Below the pieces are notes generated by a model that worked only from the letters and a program-made list of their open reading frames with translations, searched no databases and was not told where the DNA came from. 64,000 bases of DNA from positions 1 to 64,000 of the forward strand of contig JBOEGE010000012.1 of NCBI GenBank assembly GCA_050633265.1. Reading direction: 5' to 3'. Below, piece by piece: positions 40,948-49,669 of this stretch. The DNA comes from JBLHZY01 sp050633265 (GTDB taxonomy: Bacteria; Pseudomonadota; Alphaproteobacteria; Rhodobacterales; Rhodobacteraceae). Both the position numbers and the translations under genes were made by a program. Numbering within the stretch: position 1 is the stretch's first letter; every line of letters begins with the position of its first letter.

Positions 40948-43089
40948 TCAATTTCCATTCCCCAATATCACATTCTGGGTTCCAACTGCGCCGGCAGATC
41001 TGAGAGCCTCTAATACGTCTTGGGAGGAAAGGATTTCCGAAAGAACAATCCCGTTCGGCGCGTTCGGGCCATAGACCGCATTGAATGGGATGCCATAACG
41101 GTCATTTGTTTCTAAAAATCGCGATATACGGTCGTCGGGTCGCGTCCAATCGGCTTGCATCGCAACAACTGCGTCCCCGTTTAGTGTGGATAGTACGGGG
41201 TCACGTTCCAGAACTAAAGCCTTGTTGGCTTTACAGGTCAGGCACCAGTCAGCCGTGACATCGACGAAAACCACTTCACCTTGCGACACGAGCCGAGCAA
41301 TTCCTCCGCGATCGAAAGCAACCCAATTGATCTGCCCCTTCTGCGGTGGCTGGGACCCCAAGCTTTCACGCATTAGGAAATGCGCCGAAATCAATGGCAG
41401 AACGACGAGCACCCCAACCGCCAAATAGCGTGGGGCAGGGGAGAAGGGGCGACGTATCAAGATCGCAAGCAAGGCGAGTGAAAGGCCAAGGATCACGATC
41501 GTTGGCAATGGACCTGCGACGCCAGACAGGACCCACAAGAGCCACAGCGCTGTCCCAAGTAGAAGCCCGCCGAGTAGCAGCTTTACGGCAACCATCCAGC
41601 GCCCGGGCTTGGGAAAAACAGACACAAGGCCGGGAAAGAGAGCCGCAAGGAGATAGGGTAGAGCAAGCCCCGCGCCCAATGCAGTGAAGACAATCGCGAT
41701 ATCTACACCGCGTCCAGCGAGGGCGAAGGCGATTGCGGTTCCAAGGAACGGGGCGGAGCATGGGGTCGCCAATACCGCGCCAAAAAATCCAGTTGCAAAA
41801 TCCGCCCCATGCCTTGAACCGCTCCCTAAGTTTGACAAGCGGGATTGAAGTGGTGAGGGAAGGGAAAACTCAATCAGGCCAAAAAGATTAGCGGAAAAAA
41901 TCGCAAGGACGATAAACATCAAAGCGAGAAAGGAGGGGTTTTGGAACTGAAGTCCCCAACCAACGGCCACGCCGGACAATTGTAATGCATAAAGCACCGC
42001 GGCCAGAAACCACATAAAGCTCATGACACCACCCGCGGCGAACAAAAAGCCGGTGCGAACGGCGCCCGCACCCCTCGTTTGGGCCTTTATTGCGGAAGAC
42101 AGTTTAATCGATAAAACGGGAAGAACACAGGGCATCACATTCAAAATCAGCCCCCCTAAAAAGGCGACCAGCGCAATCCAAGCAAGTTTGTCCAAACCCG
42201 GCACCAGCTGCTCGAGTTTAAAAGGTGGGGCAGGGGGGGCTAAGAGGAGTTCTGGGGTCACGGTCAACGCGCGCTCAACCCCATCCGTAACGGTCAATAC
42301 TGGGTCGTGATACTGCTCATCGAGAACCGTCAGGATTGGAATTTGCGCCCAAAGCCGACGTCCACCTTCCCCAAGGCGGATATCTGGTTTCCCCAATGCG
42401 GTACCAGCTCCAAGTTCCGCAAAAACATCCGGTTCGCCAAACGGAACTTCACCATTCATCTCAAGGGTAAGTGTTGTCTTCTTCTCGTCGACAAAAGCGA
42501 CCACATCCGAAACGCCGATCTGATCTCCTTCGGCGGGAACGCGCGACAAATACGTGCTTATGCGAGACGCGGAGACTGTATCGATTGCCGACCCCGAGGG
42601 AAGTGACAGGGTTAAATCGAACACCTCTGGCACGCAAACCTCGGAACAAATTAGAAGCTTCACGTTAGCTGTCAGGTCCACTGGTTCACCTGCCCGCTCT
42701 AAGGTGATCCGAAGAGGGAACACCACAGTGTCATGGTACCCAAAGTTTTCTATACCGAATGCCGTGAACCGCTCAGGCGCGGGCCAAAGCAATTCAACAT
42801 CGGCGACATTTTGAGAGCCACTCCACTCGACCTGCGGGGGTATGCCAACCTCGCCAGGCGAGCGCCAATAGGTTTTCCACCCTTCCTCAAGCGTCAGGTC
42901 AAGACCTGCTGAAAGCGTTTCAGCTCCTAGGGGGACACCATCTTGCGCCGAGATCAGTCTGACCGTAATGGCTGAAGTCGAATAGTCATTGGACGTCGCC
43001 GCAACGACGTGGCCGCTTATAAATATACCTATCCCTAAAACAAAAATGCGGGCAATGAGGCAAGCGCGCAACCTTATGCTTGGTAGCAT
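40948..43089 (-). CDS. DsbD/ScsB-family thiol-disulfide reductase
   Basis: A 713-residue protein: signal, an N-terminal periplasmic domain (with CSEVC near residue 155), eight membrane helices including FLGGLILNVMPCVLPVLSIK and ATPCSAPFLGTA, and a C-terminal thioredoxin domain with WCLTCK. The N-terminal domain follows the ScsB pattern rather than classical DsbD. It carries electrons from cytoplasmic thioredoxin to periplasmic partners such as CcmG and ScsC-like proteins. ScsB/ScsC pairs protect against copper. A candidate ScsC is encoded at 48288-49016. ATG 43089 is preferred to 43101. Confidence 0.9.
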   Translation of the reverse strand: MLPSIRLRACLIARIFVLGIGIFISGHVVAATSNDYSTSAITVRLISAQDGVPLGAETLSAGLDLTLEEGWKTYWRSPGEVGIPPQVEWSGSQNVADVELLWPAPERFTAFGIENFGYHDTVVFPLRITLERAGEPVDLTANVKLLICSEVCVPEVFDLTLSLPSGSAIDTVSASRISTYLSRVPAEGDQIGVSDVVAFVDEKKTTLTLEMNGEVPFGEPDVFAELGAGTALGKPDIRLGEGGRRLWAQIPILTVLDEQYHDPVLTVTDGVERALTVTPELLLAPPAPPFKLEQLVPGLDKLAWIALVAFLGGLILNVMPCVLPVLSIKLSSAIKAQTRGAGAVRTGFLFAAGGVMSFMWFLAAVLYALQLSGVAVGWGLQFQNPSFLALMFIVLAIFSANLFGLIEFSLPSPLQSRLSNLGSGSRHGADFATGFFGAVLATPCSAPFLGTAIAFALAGRGVDIAIVFTALGAGLALPYLLAALFPGLVSVFPKPGRWMVAVKLLLGGLLLGTALWLLWVLSGVAGPLPTIVILGLSLALLAILIRRPFSPAPRYLAVGVLVVLPLISAHFLMRESLGSQPPQKGQINWVAFDRGGIARLVSQGEVVFVDVTADWCLTCKANKALVLERDPVLSTLNGDAVVAMQADWTRPDDRISRFLETNDRYGIPFNAVYGPNAPNGIVLSEILSSQDVLEALRSAGAVGTQNVILGNGN

Positions 43090-43120
43090 TTTCGGACCCA
43101 ATTTCTCACAATATCTATGC

Positions 43121-43372
43121 TCAATTAGTGACCCCCATCGAGACTCCAGAGACGTTGCCGACAGCTAAACCTTGTCGACCGTCGCGACACGCAATTATGC
43201 GCACAGGGTTGTTTTCGTCGTTTAAGAACCAACAGCCTTCCGGGGCACTTTGAACCGTGTCACTTTCCGAAAGAGGTGCGCGTTCTGGGTTGGTACATTG
43301 CTTGACGGAGGCCGCGCAGCCACTCAAAGCCAGCCCCGCTAGCAAAATGCGCGCCACACCAAACACTGGCAC
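43121..43372 (-). CDS. Small predicted lipoprotein
   Basis: About 83 residues, starting at a GTG (43372) just after the preceding gene's stop. It has a signal with lipobox (LLAGLALSGC) followed by a Cys-containing mature part (KQCTNPERA, EGCWFLND, IIACRDG). A longer frame to 43414 would overlap the upstream gene and is less likely. It sits between a small membrane protein and the DsbD/ScsB-like gene, all on the minus strand. The function is unknown. The mature cysteines may be substrates of the neighbouring reductase. Confidence 0.6.
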   Translation of the reverse strand: MPVFGVARILLAGLALSGCAASVKQCTNPERAPLSESDTVQSAPEGCWFLNDENNPVRIIACRDGRQGLAVGNVSGVSMGVTN

Positions 43373-43376
43373 GTGG

Positions 43377-43694
43377 TCAGCCCCGTCTGACCTGCGGCAC
43401 CGTCGACACCACATCTTCGGCTACGACCTTTATGTCCTCGGCGTCATGCTCGGAAGCGTTCGAGTGACAGCTCTTTCCCATCATTTTGTGCATGACCAAA
43501 TGTGCACCCACGCAAAGCACCAGCGGTGCAAACGCCATGACGCTTGACCCGCTTATTCCAAGCGTCCCACCGGCAAGAAAAAATCCTACAACGGGCACTG
43601 CCATGATGACGCAACAGGCCATCATCGCGAAGTGCATAGTTTTTGGTCCCGATCGTGATTTCTCGCGGGAGTTGTTCTCAGATTCTGTACGCAT
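43377..43694 (-). CDS. Small Met/Cys/His-containing membrane protein
   Basis: A 105-residue protein with two membrane helices (HFAMMACCVIMAVPVVGFFLAGG and MAFAPLVLCVGAHLVMHKMMG) and metal-friendly residues between and after them (HKMMGKSCHSNASEHDAED). This resembles small DUF2933-like proteins found in heavy-metal regions. It is the first gene of the minus-strand set 43694-40948. A TTGACC-N19-CATATG promoter with a MerR-like spacer lies upstream. A role in copper binding at the membrane is plausible. Confidence 0.7.
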   Translation of the reverse strand: MRTESENNSREKSRSGPKTMHFAMMACCVIMAVPVVGFFLAGGTLGISGSSVMAFAPLVLCVGAHLVMHKMMGKSCHSNASEHDAEDIKVVAEDVVSTVPQVRRG

Positions 43695-43721
43695 TGAGTA
43701 CCTCTTCTACAATTCTGCCTC

Positions 43722-43752
43722 CATATGCAGGCCTGACCCACAGAAAGGTCAA
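43722..43752 (-). promoter_or_regulatory. Putative MerR-type promoter upstream of the 43694 gene
   Basis: Reading leftward, TTGACC (43747-43752) and CATATG (43722-43727) are 19 bp apart, and TGACC-N8-GGTCA (43734-43751) forms a dyad. The long spacer suggests MerR-family activation, perhaps by CueR, although the sequence between differs from the operator at copA and copZ. Confidence 0.45.
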
Positions 43753-43858
43753 GGATACATTTCGATACAAATCTCTAGGCTCGTAGCTGTTGATGACCAG
43801 GGCGGGTCAGGCTTAGGAATATTGCAAAAAGCGCCAATGATGTAACCGGAGAGGCGAC

Positions 43859-44440
43859 GTGGATAGAAAATGCAAAATAAACAGACGTGTGCTCCTTGGC
43901 AGCTTTGCGTCTGCTTTAGTAGCGCCTTCAGTATTGCGGGCTCAAGAAGTGCCTTCAAACATCACAGACCCCACCGTGCGGCGAAATATATCGTCCTTCT
44001 ACTTGCACGAATGGAAGGATCACTTTGACAGGTTAGGCCGAGGGATCCTTCTTTCAGACATGAATACGAAGGTCTTGCAACATTGGACCGCGGATGGCGA
44101 AATGCGCGTTTATCCGACCTCAGTTCCTTTAACGGACGAGCTGACGAAACGAGGCTACACCGAGGTCGTCGAGAAGCGCAAAAACCCAAGTTGGGCCCCG
44201 ACGCCGGCTATGAGAGAACGAAATCCAGAATGGCCATTGATCGTCAAAGGTGGAGACCCAACCAATCCATTGGGAACTCGAGCGCTTTACCTTTCTTGGC
44301 AGTACTACCGAATTCACGGCACGCAGGACACGCGGAAAATTGGCCGAAGATCTTCGAATGGATGTATCGGCCTCTACAATCATCAAATCGAAGAAGTCTA
44401 CGGCCGAACCCCTGTTGGCACACAGGTTAAATTGATTTGA
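43859..44440 (+). CDS. L,D-transpeptidase (YkuD/ErfK family), copy 2
   Basis: The 193-residue exported protein starts at a GTG with GGAGAGG upstream. It has a Tat-like signal (NRRVLLGSFASALVAPSVLR) and the YkuD motif: DPTNPLGTRALYLSWQYYRIHGT and IGRRSSNGCIGL with the catalytic cysteine. It is clearly related to, but not the same as, the copy at 40066-40731. It opens a long plus-strand run of cytochrome and copper genes, with the shared divergent interval 43695-43858 on its left. Confidence 0.9.
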   Translation: MDRKCKINRRVLLGSFASALVAPSVLRAQEVPSNITDPTVRRNISSFYLHEWKDHFDRLGRGILLSDMNTKVLQHWTADGEMRVYPTSVPLTDELTKRGYTEVVEKRKNPSWAPTPAMRERNPEWPLIVKGGDPTNPLGTRALYLSWQYYRIHGTQDTRKIGRRSSNGCIGLYNHQIEEVYGRTPVGTQVKLI

Positions 44441-44467
44441 GCGCTACCCAGGTAGAAACTAAAGGAT

Positions 44468-44932
44468 ATGAAAATGAGTAATTGGGGACTTTTCGTAGGC
44501 GGCGTCCTACTTGCAGGCATTGCAGTCATAGGTTGGCAAGCGCTCCAACCAGCGCCCATGCCACAAGGTCATTCAATGGTACCGCCCGACACGAGCGACA
44601 TCGCTATTGGCGACCCGATTGAAGTTGTCCAGCTACCCGCCGCTTTATCGTCGGATGCTACAATTGGAAAACGTGCTTTTGATATTAATTGCGCGTCCTG
44701 TCACGGCGCAAATGCCGCGGGCCAAAATGGCGTTGCTCCACCCCTCGTGCACAAAATCTACGAGCCGGGGCACCATTCGGATGAATCATTCCAATCGGCA
44801 GCAAAGAATGGAGTTCGTGCGCACCACTGGCAATTCGGCAATATGCCCCCAGTGCCAGGCCTGACGCGTGCGGATGTTAAATTTATCGCCCAATATGTGA
44901 GAGAGCTTCAGAGAGAAAACGGAATTAATTGA
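44468..44932 (+). CDS. Membrane-anchored mono-heme cytochrome c
   Basis: A 154-residue protein with an uncleaved or Sec-type N-terminal helix (LFVGGVLLAGIAVIGWQAL), one heme motif CASCH, and the distal methionine in MPPVPGLTRADV. It resembles class I cytochromes that act as electron carriers to oxidases or accept electrons from copper oxidases. It starts 28 bp after the L,D-transpeptidase gene. Its maturation would depend on Ccm, partly encoded in this window. Confidence 0.85.
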   Translation: MKMSNWGLFVGGVLLAGIAVIGWQALQPAPMPQGHSMVPPDTSDIAIGDPIEVVQLPAALSSDATIGKRAFDINCASCHGANAAGQNGVAPPLVHKIYEPGHHSDESFQSAAKNGVRAHHWQFGNMPPVPGLTRADVKFIAQYVRELQRENGIN

Positions 44933-45285
44933 TGCTTTCAGATCTCGGTAAAACCCTGTTTCGATTGATCGGCGTTGCCATTCTAGGTGCACTGATCTCC
45001 ATCGCGGGTTTGCCCGATTCTGTTAGCGAGCACGCAGAAGATTCCAGTGGCTTTTTCGAAAGCGACCATGACGAAACCGTCCATGGCCACAATAAAGAAC
45101 TCACCGCACTAAAGGGCCATTGTCATCCAGGGCTAGATTGTTTGACTGCCGCCAACTATTTTCTCCGCCCTACCTTGCTGCCGGAACCTGCACGATCTGG
45201 TAAATTACACCTCTGGTCCACCTTCGAAGGAGGGGCCAGGTGGAGCCCACAATTTGAAAAACCGCCGCCCCGCCGCAATTCCTGA
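44932..45285 (+). CDS. His-rich small exported/membrane protein
   Basis: The 117-residue protein has an N-terminal helix (LFRLIGVAILGALISIAGL) followed by a His/Asp-rich region (SEHAEDSSGFFESDHDETVHGHNK) and a later LKGHCHPGLDC cluster, which look able to bind metal. The ATG overlaps the cytochrome stop by one base. It resembles small proteins seen in copper loci, but no named family can be assigned. It lies between two cytochrome c genes. Confidence 0.6.
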   Translation: MLSDLGKTLFRLIGVAILGALISIAGLPDSVSEHAEDSSGFFESDHDETVHGHNKELTALKGHCHPGLDCLTAANYFLRPTLLPEPARSGKLHLWSTFEGGARWSPQFEKPPPRRNS

Positions 45286-45327
45286 TCACAAAACGCAAAC
45301 ATGACTGAACGATCAAGGACAACGACA

Positions 45328-45912
45328 ATGAAAACGACAACAATTTTCGCGACACTTCTCGCAACGTCAACCGCTCTCGCCGCTTTTGCGCATGGGGGTG
45401 CGACAGGTATTGTTAAAGAGCGAATGGATGCCATGGCGGATATGGGAAAGGCTGTTAAGGCAGTCACACCAATGATGCGTGGGGACGTCGCATATGATGC
45501 AGAAGTCATGCGTCAGGCTGCAGAAACCTTCTCCCGCCACGCTGGGGAGTCAATGACGAAGCTCTTCCCCGAGGGCACAGGTGGAATGCCTTCTGAGGCC
45601 AAGGACACAGTCTGGAGCAATTGGGACGAGTTTTCGGCTCTTGCTGAACGGCTCGGGATTGCCGCCGAGGGATTGGCCGCGGCCGCCGATAACCCAATGA
45701 TGGGGAGCAACGCGGGCGAAACAAACGCAGATACCATGATGGGCGGCGGATCGGGTATGATGAGCGGCGGTGCCAACATGATGGGGGGCTCCAGCGCAAT
45801 GGGTGACGCCATGACCGTCGCACAGATTTCTGAAATGCCTGTAGATGGTGCATTCTCAATGGTTACCCAAGCCTGCTCAGCCTGCCATACACAATTCCGC
45901 GCTGAAAACTAA
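45328..45912 (+). CDS. Cytochrome c-prime-like protein with Met/Gly-rich insertion
   Basis: The 194-residue protein has a signal (TIFATLLATSTALAAFA), a helical cytochrome c-prime fold (KERMDAMADMGKAVKAV, DAEVMRQAAETFSRHAGESM) and a C-terminal heme motif CSACHTQFR. Before the last helix there is an inserted Met/Gly/Ser-rich stretch (residues about 122-163, with MMGGGSGMMSGG). Such methionine clusters bind Cu(I). A cytochrome c-prime with a copper-type insertion is unusual. ATG 45328 is preferred to a start at 45301. It ends 4 bp before a di-heme cytochrome gene. Confidence 0.82.
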   Translation: MKTTTIFATLLATSTALAAFAHGGATGIVKERMDAMADMGKAVKAVTPMMRGDVAYDAEVMRQAAETFSRHAGESMTKLFPEGTGGMPSEAKDTVWSNWDEFSALAERLGIAAEGLAAAADNPMMGSNAGETNADTMMGGGSGMMSGGANMMGGSSAMGDAMTVAQISEMPVDGAFSMVTQACSACHTQFRAEN

Positions 45913-45916
45913 ACCA

Positions 45917-46816
45917 ATGCGCGGTATCTTGAAAATAGCCTTCGGGGTGGCGGCTATTGGCACCGTCACAACCGTAGCGCTCATGGCATGGCCTATCGGC
46001 CAATTCCAAGAGCCCATAGACTTAGAAGGCGACGCGGGCCGCGGTGCCTACCTTGCCCGCGCCAGTGGCTGCATCGCCTGCCATACAAATGTAGAGGAAA
46101 GCGGTGCGCCTTTGGCCGGAGGGGTAAAACTCGAAACGCCATTTGGCACGCTTTTCTCCCCTAACTTGACCACCGACGCTGAACACGGGATTGGGAATTG
46201 GACGATTGACGAGTTTGCCCGCGCCGTAAGGCAGGGGGTCTCGCCCGAAAGCAAACCCTATTATCCTGCGTTCACCTATCCATTCTACGCCAACTTCACG
46301 GACCAGAACATAGCCGACCTGTGGGCCGCATTCCAAACTGTACCCGCTGTTGCTGAGCCCTCCAAAGAGCAGGAGATGGCTTTCCCGTTCAGCCAACGCT
46401 GGGGTTTGAAACTATGGCGCGCCGCGTTTTTGAACGCCCCAAACACTGAGCCGATTGAAGGGAACGACGACGTTTGGAATCGGGGTCGCGAGCTCGTGGA
46501 AGGAGCGACGCATTGTGCGGCCTGTCACACCGCTCGAAATTTTGCTGGCGCGCGAAAATCAGACAGTCAGCATTTTAAAGGAAGTAGTTCCCTGCCCGAC
46601 GGAGGAAAGGCTCCGGCCATCGATTATGAGTCCCTCCAGATGAATGACTGGAGCGTAAAGAGCCTCGCCTATGCGCTTCGCACAGGTATCAAGCCTGACG
46701 GCGACGCCTTTGGCGGCTCCATGGGTGAGGTTGTGATGTATGGAACCAGTTTTTTGACGGATGCCGACCGCAACGCGATGGCGACCTATTTGATGGACGA
46801 TCACTCAGGTGGTTGA
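45917..46816 (+). CDS. Di-heme cytochrome c
   Basis: A 299-residue protein with an N-terminal helix (LKIAFGVAAIGTVTTVALMAW) and two class I heme domains, CIACH near residue 53 and CAACH near residue 200. The first domain has the GGVKLETPFGTLFSPNLT pattern common in di-heme subunits of alcohol and other dehydrogenases. It probably passes electrons between a dehydrogenase or copper oxidase and the respiratory chain. It is followed 50 bp on by a multicopper oxidase gene. Confidence 0.87.
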   Translation: MRGILKIAFGVAAIGTVTTVALMAWPIGQFQEPIDLEGDAGRGAYLARASGCIACHTNVEESGAPLAGGVKLETPFGTLFSPNLTTDAEHGIGNWTIDEFARAVRQGVSPESKPYYPAFTYPFYANFTDQNIADLWAAFQTVPAVAEPSKEQEMAFPFSQRWGLKLWRAAFLNAPNTEPIEGNDDVWNRGRELVEGATHCAACHTARNFAGARKSDSQHFKGSSSLPDGGKAPAIDYESLQMNDWSVKSLAYALRTGIKPDGDAFGGSMGEVVMYGTSFLTDADRNAMATYLMDDHSGG

Positions 46817-46866
46817 GGTTGAAAACAAAGAATGGGGCCTTAGCCCCTTCAACAAAAGGACATAGA

Positions 46867-48264
46867 ATGTCACAGACCCGACGAGACGTATTAAGGATGG
46901 GGGCATCCCTTGGATTTGGCGCGCTAGTGCCGGGAACACTTCTTGCGGCAACGTCTGCCCCTATCTCCTTAGTCGCTAGTGTTGCAAAGGTTCAACTCGC
47001 GCCTCCTGACTATCCGAAGACCGAGATTTGGGGCTTCGACGAACAAATGCCTGGCACTGAAATTCGCGTCAAACAAGGCGACCGGATAGTGCGACGTTTT
47101 GTGAACGAACTCCCACAAGCGAGCTCCGTACATTGGCATGGCCTTCGAATTGATAACGCGATGGATGGTGTCTCTGGACTTACTCAGGATGCTGTCCCAC
47201 CAGGGGAGGCATTTGACTACGAGTTTGCCGCAACCGACGCTGGAACCTATTGGTATCACGCTCATAATAGATCGATGGAACAAGTCGCACGCGGGCTCTA
47301 TGGCGCATTGATCGTCGAAGAAACCGAACCGGTCGACGTCGACCGAGAAGAAGTTCTTATTCTAGACGACTGGTTGCTTAACCCTGAGACAGCGCAATTG
47401 GACCCTGAGTTCGAAGCCCCCCACGATCGCAGCCACGCTGGACGTCGCGGGAACTACATCGCAACGAATGGAAGTGCTGAAACGAAACTTCCTGTCAAAG
47501 CAAATGAAAGGCTGCGTTTGCGCCTCATTAACGCGGCAAATGCGCGCATTTTCCTGCTCGGCTTGTCGGGGTTTGACGGATGGGTAATGGCTTATGATGG
47601 TATGCCGTTGGAGGTTCCCGAAAAGGTTGAAGGGGATTTTTTGTTGGCGCCGGGCCAGCGAGTCGACCTATTCGTTGATGTAACCGCCGAGGTCGGTGAG
47701 GTCGCCCATTTGGTGCGATTTGACGATGAAACCGGAGCTTCCCAAGCGGCCTTTCCGGTTGAGGCTACCGAGAGCTCGACACCAAGGCGAACAAGCCCGG
47801 TCTCATTGCCCGCTAATCCCAACATGTCCGTGCCTGGGACCCAGTCGGCCAAGCGTTTTGAACTGAAGATGGAAGGCGGCGCAATGGGCAGCCTTCGAAG
47901 CGCAACGTTGGATGGTGAAAAAACGAGCTTCCGAAAAATGGTTGCCGCCAATCAATTCTGGTCGTTCAACGGTGTTGTCGGAATGACCGATGCCCCGCTT
48001 GCCGAGCTCTCATCAGGTGAAACCGCCCGTGTCAAAATTCACAATGACACAGTTTTTCCCCACGCTATGCATCTGCACGGAATGCACTTTCGCGAGATCC
48101 TTGAAAATGACGAGATGGGACCACTCAGAGATACAATTTTGGTATTCGGTGATGAAACTCGAGAGATTGCTTTTGTCGCAAACAATCCCGGAAAATGGCT
48201 GTTCCATTGCCATATGTTGGCCCATGCCGCCTCTGGCATGGCAACGTGGATCAACGTGACATGA
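46867..48264 (+). CDS. Multicopper oxidase (CueO/CopA type), copy 1
   Basis: The 465-residue protein has a Tat signal (TRRDVLRMGASLGFGAL) and the four copper-binding histidine motifs: HWHGLRIDN, WYHAHNRSMEQ, HAMHLHGMHF and FHCHMLAHAASGM. These place a type 1 site and a trinuclear centre, so it should oxidise Cu(I) to less toxic Cu(II) in the periplasm. ATG 46867 is chosen because the Tat signal begins there. A small GGGGC/GCCCC hairpin sits in the leader (46834-46847). A thiol oxidoreductase gene follows closely. Confidence 0.93.
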   Translation: MSQTRRDVLRMGASLGFGALVPGTLLAATSAPISLVASVAKVQLAPPDYPKTEIWGFDEQMPGTEIRVKQGDRIVRRFVNELPQASSVHWHGLRIDNAMDGVSGLTQDAVPPGEAFDYEFAATDAGTYWYHAHNRSMEQVARGLYGALIVEETEPVDVDREEVLILDDWLLNPETAQLDPEFEAPHDRSHAGRRGNYIATNGSAETKLPVKANERLRLRLINAANARIFLLGLSGFDGWVMAYDGMPLEVPEKVEGDFLLAPGQRVDLFVDVTAEVGEVAHLVRFDDETGASQAAFPVEATESSTPRRTSPVSLPANPNMSVPGTQSAKRFELKMEGGAMGSLRSATLDGEKTSFRKMVAANQFWSFNGVVGMTDAPLAELSSGETARVKIHNDTVFPHAMHLHGMHFREILENDEMGPLRDTILVFGDETREIAFVANNPGKWLFHCHMLAHAASGMATWINVT

Positions 48265-48287
48265 AAAAAAAGACAACGGAGAAAAAC

Positions 48288-49016
48288 ATGAGATTGACGA
48301 ACGGCGTTTTCGCCATGGCATTCCTAGCATTGCCATTTGGGGCCTTGGCTGACGGGCTCGATGAAGATCGAATTAAGGATTTGGTTCTCGAAACAATCCG
48401 TGAAAACCCGGGCATCGTAATGGAAGCCGTCGCGATTTTGGAACAGCAACAGGCTGCAGCTGAGAATATTGCTCGCACCAACGTTCTGACCAACCAGCGC
48501 AATTTACTTGAACAAGATCCGAATGCTCCGGTTTTGGGGCACCTCGAAGGTGACGTGACGGTGGTCGAATTCTTCGACTACAATTGTTCCTTTTGTCGCC
48601 GCGCCATGGCCGAGGTCCAAGGATTGCTCGAGGACGACAAGAGTGTCCGCCTTGTTTACCGGGAATGGCCAATCCTAGGGGAGGGATCTGTGTTCGCGGC
48701 TAAGGCTGCACTAGCTGCGCGAAAGCAGGGGAAATACGAGGAATTTCACTGGGCGTTGATGGGCATGTCAGGCCGTGCCGAAGAGGCAAGTGTCCTTCGC
48801 ATCGCGGGTGAAGTCGGATTGGATGTTGCCCAGCTGCGCAAAGATATGGAAGCACCTGAGGTGGGAGAACACATTGAGACATCCATGGGCCTGGCACAGT
48901 CGCTTGGCTTCAACGGAACACCCTCATTTGTCATCGGAGAAGAACTGGTGCCAGGGTTCGTGAAAAAATCTCAACTGGTGGAAATTGTCGACACGGCAAG
49001 AAAAGCCACAGAATGA
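48288..49016 (+). CDS. ScsC/DsbA-like exported thiol-disulfide oxidoreductase
   Basis: About 242 residues: signal (LTNGVFAMAFLALPFGALADG), an N-terminal helical segment with EQQQAAAENIARTN, possibly an oligomerisation part as in ScsC, then a thioredoxin fold with active site CSFC (in FFDYNCSFCRR), and the cis-proline loop GTPSFVIGEE. It shuffles or forms disulfides in the periplasm and in Scs systems guards thiols against copper. ATG 48288 follows ACGGAGAA; an ATG at 48261 overlapping the oxidase stop is also possible. It overlaps the following gene by four bases. Confidence 0.88.
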   Translation: MRLTNGVFAMAFLALPFGALADGLDEDRIKDLVLETIRENPGIVMEAVAILEQQQAAAENIARTNVLTNQRNLLEQDPNAPVLGHLEGDVTVVEFFDYNCSFCRRAMAEVQGLLEDDKSVRLVYREWPILGEGSVFAAKAALAARKQGKYEEFHWALMGMSGRAEEASVLRIAGEVGLDVAQLRKDMEAPEVGEHIETSMGLAQSLGFNGTPSFVIGEELVPGFVKKSQLVEIVDTARKATE

Positions 49017-49669
49017 CTCTGACCCGCAGCAGAATTATGACCGTATTTCTGTTCGCGATTTCAATGAGCCCGGCTCATGCTGAGCCGGTGCTCTTTGATG
49101 GTTCCTGGAAGGAGCAAGGTTTTCTACGTCTGAGGTCAAATGACTACGAACTTCAGAGCTCAAAGTTAGATGTGGTCTCAAATGGAACCGTCTCAATACT
49201 ATGGCGCGCTTTGGAAACCAATCATCGCACTGCGCGGTCAGCCAAGTGGACTTGGGAGGTGCGCGAAGGTGTCATCGGCACCGACCTGAGACGCAAGGGA
49301 GGGGACGATCGAAATCTTGCAATTTACTTCGTTTTCACGGACCCTGAAACAGTCCGCGCACTGGACCAGACGACACCAAGGCGGCTGCTACGCAATCACA
49401 ATACGCATGCTTTGGTCTATGTCTGGGGTGGCGAGCATGCATCAGGTAGCATCCTAAAAAGCCCGTATCATTCCCGAATGAGAACGCTCGTTCTTCGCCC
49501 TAGCTCTATCGGATATCACTCAGAACATGTCGACTTAGCAGCAGATTATTCTGCCGCCTTTGGCTCTCAAATAGGTACTCTTGTCGGCGTCGGAGTTTCG
49601 GCCGATAGCGACGACACCGGCGGGCGCGTCCTTGCATCAATTGAAAATTTGGAACTCATCGCAGACTAA
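49013..49669 (+). CDS. DUF3047-family exported protein
   Basis: A 218-residue protein with a signal peptide (RIMTVFLFAISMSPAHAEP) and the DUF3047 pattern: LRLRSNDYELQ, SILWRAL, AKWTWEVREG, LAIYFVF, ALVYVWGGEHASGSI, GVGVSADSDDTGGRVLASIENL. Members are predicted beta-sandwich proteins and are frequently found near copper oxidases and cytochromes, but no activity is known. It is translationally coupled to the ScsC-like gene on the left and the second multicopper oxidase on the right. Confidence 0.85.
   Translation: MTLTRSRIMTVFLFAISMSPAHAEPVLFDGSWKEQGFLRLRSNDYELQSSKLDVVSNGTVSILWRALETNHRTARSAKWTWEVREGVIGTDLRRKGGDDRNLAIYFVFTDPETVRALDQTTPRRLLRNHNTHALVYVWGGEHASGSILKSPYHSRMRTLVLRPSSIGYHSEHVDLAADYSAAFGSQIGTLVGVGVSADSDDTGGRVLASIENLELIAD

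Noticed and set aside
43121..43414. Longer start at 43414 for the small lipoprotein
   Set aside because: It would overlap the upstream gene by 38 bp and add an Arg/Cys-rich segment before the signal peptide; GTG 43372 gives a normal lipoprotein signal.
46834..46847. GGGGC/GCCCC hairpin ahead of the first multicopper oxidase gene, as a riboswitch or attenuator
   Set aside because: Only a 5-bp stem with no alternative pairing or T-run; too small to support a regulatory RNA claim.
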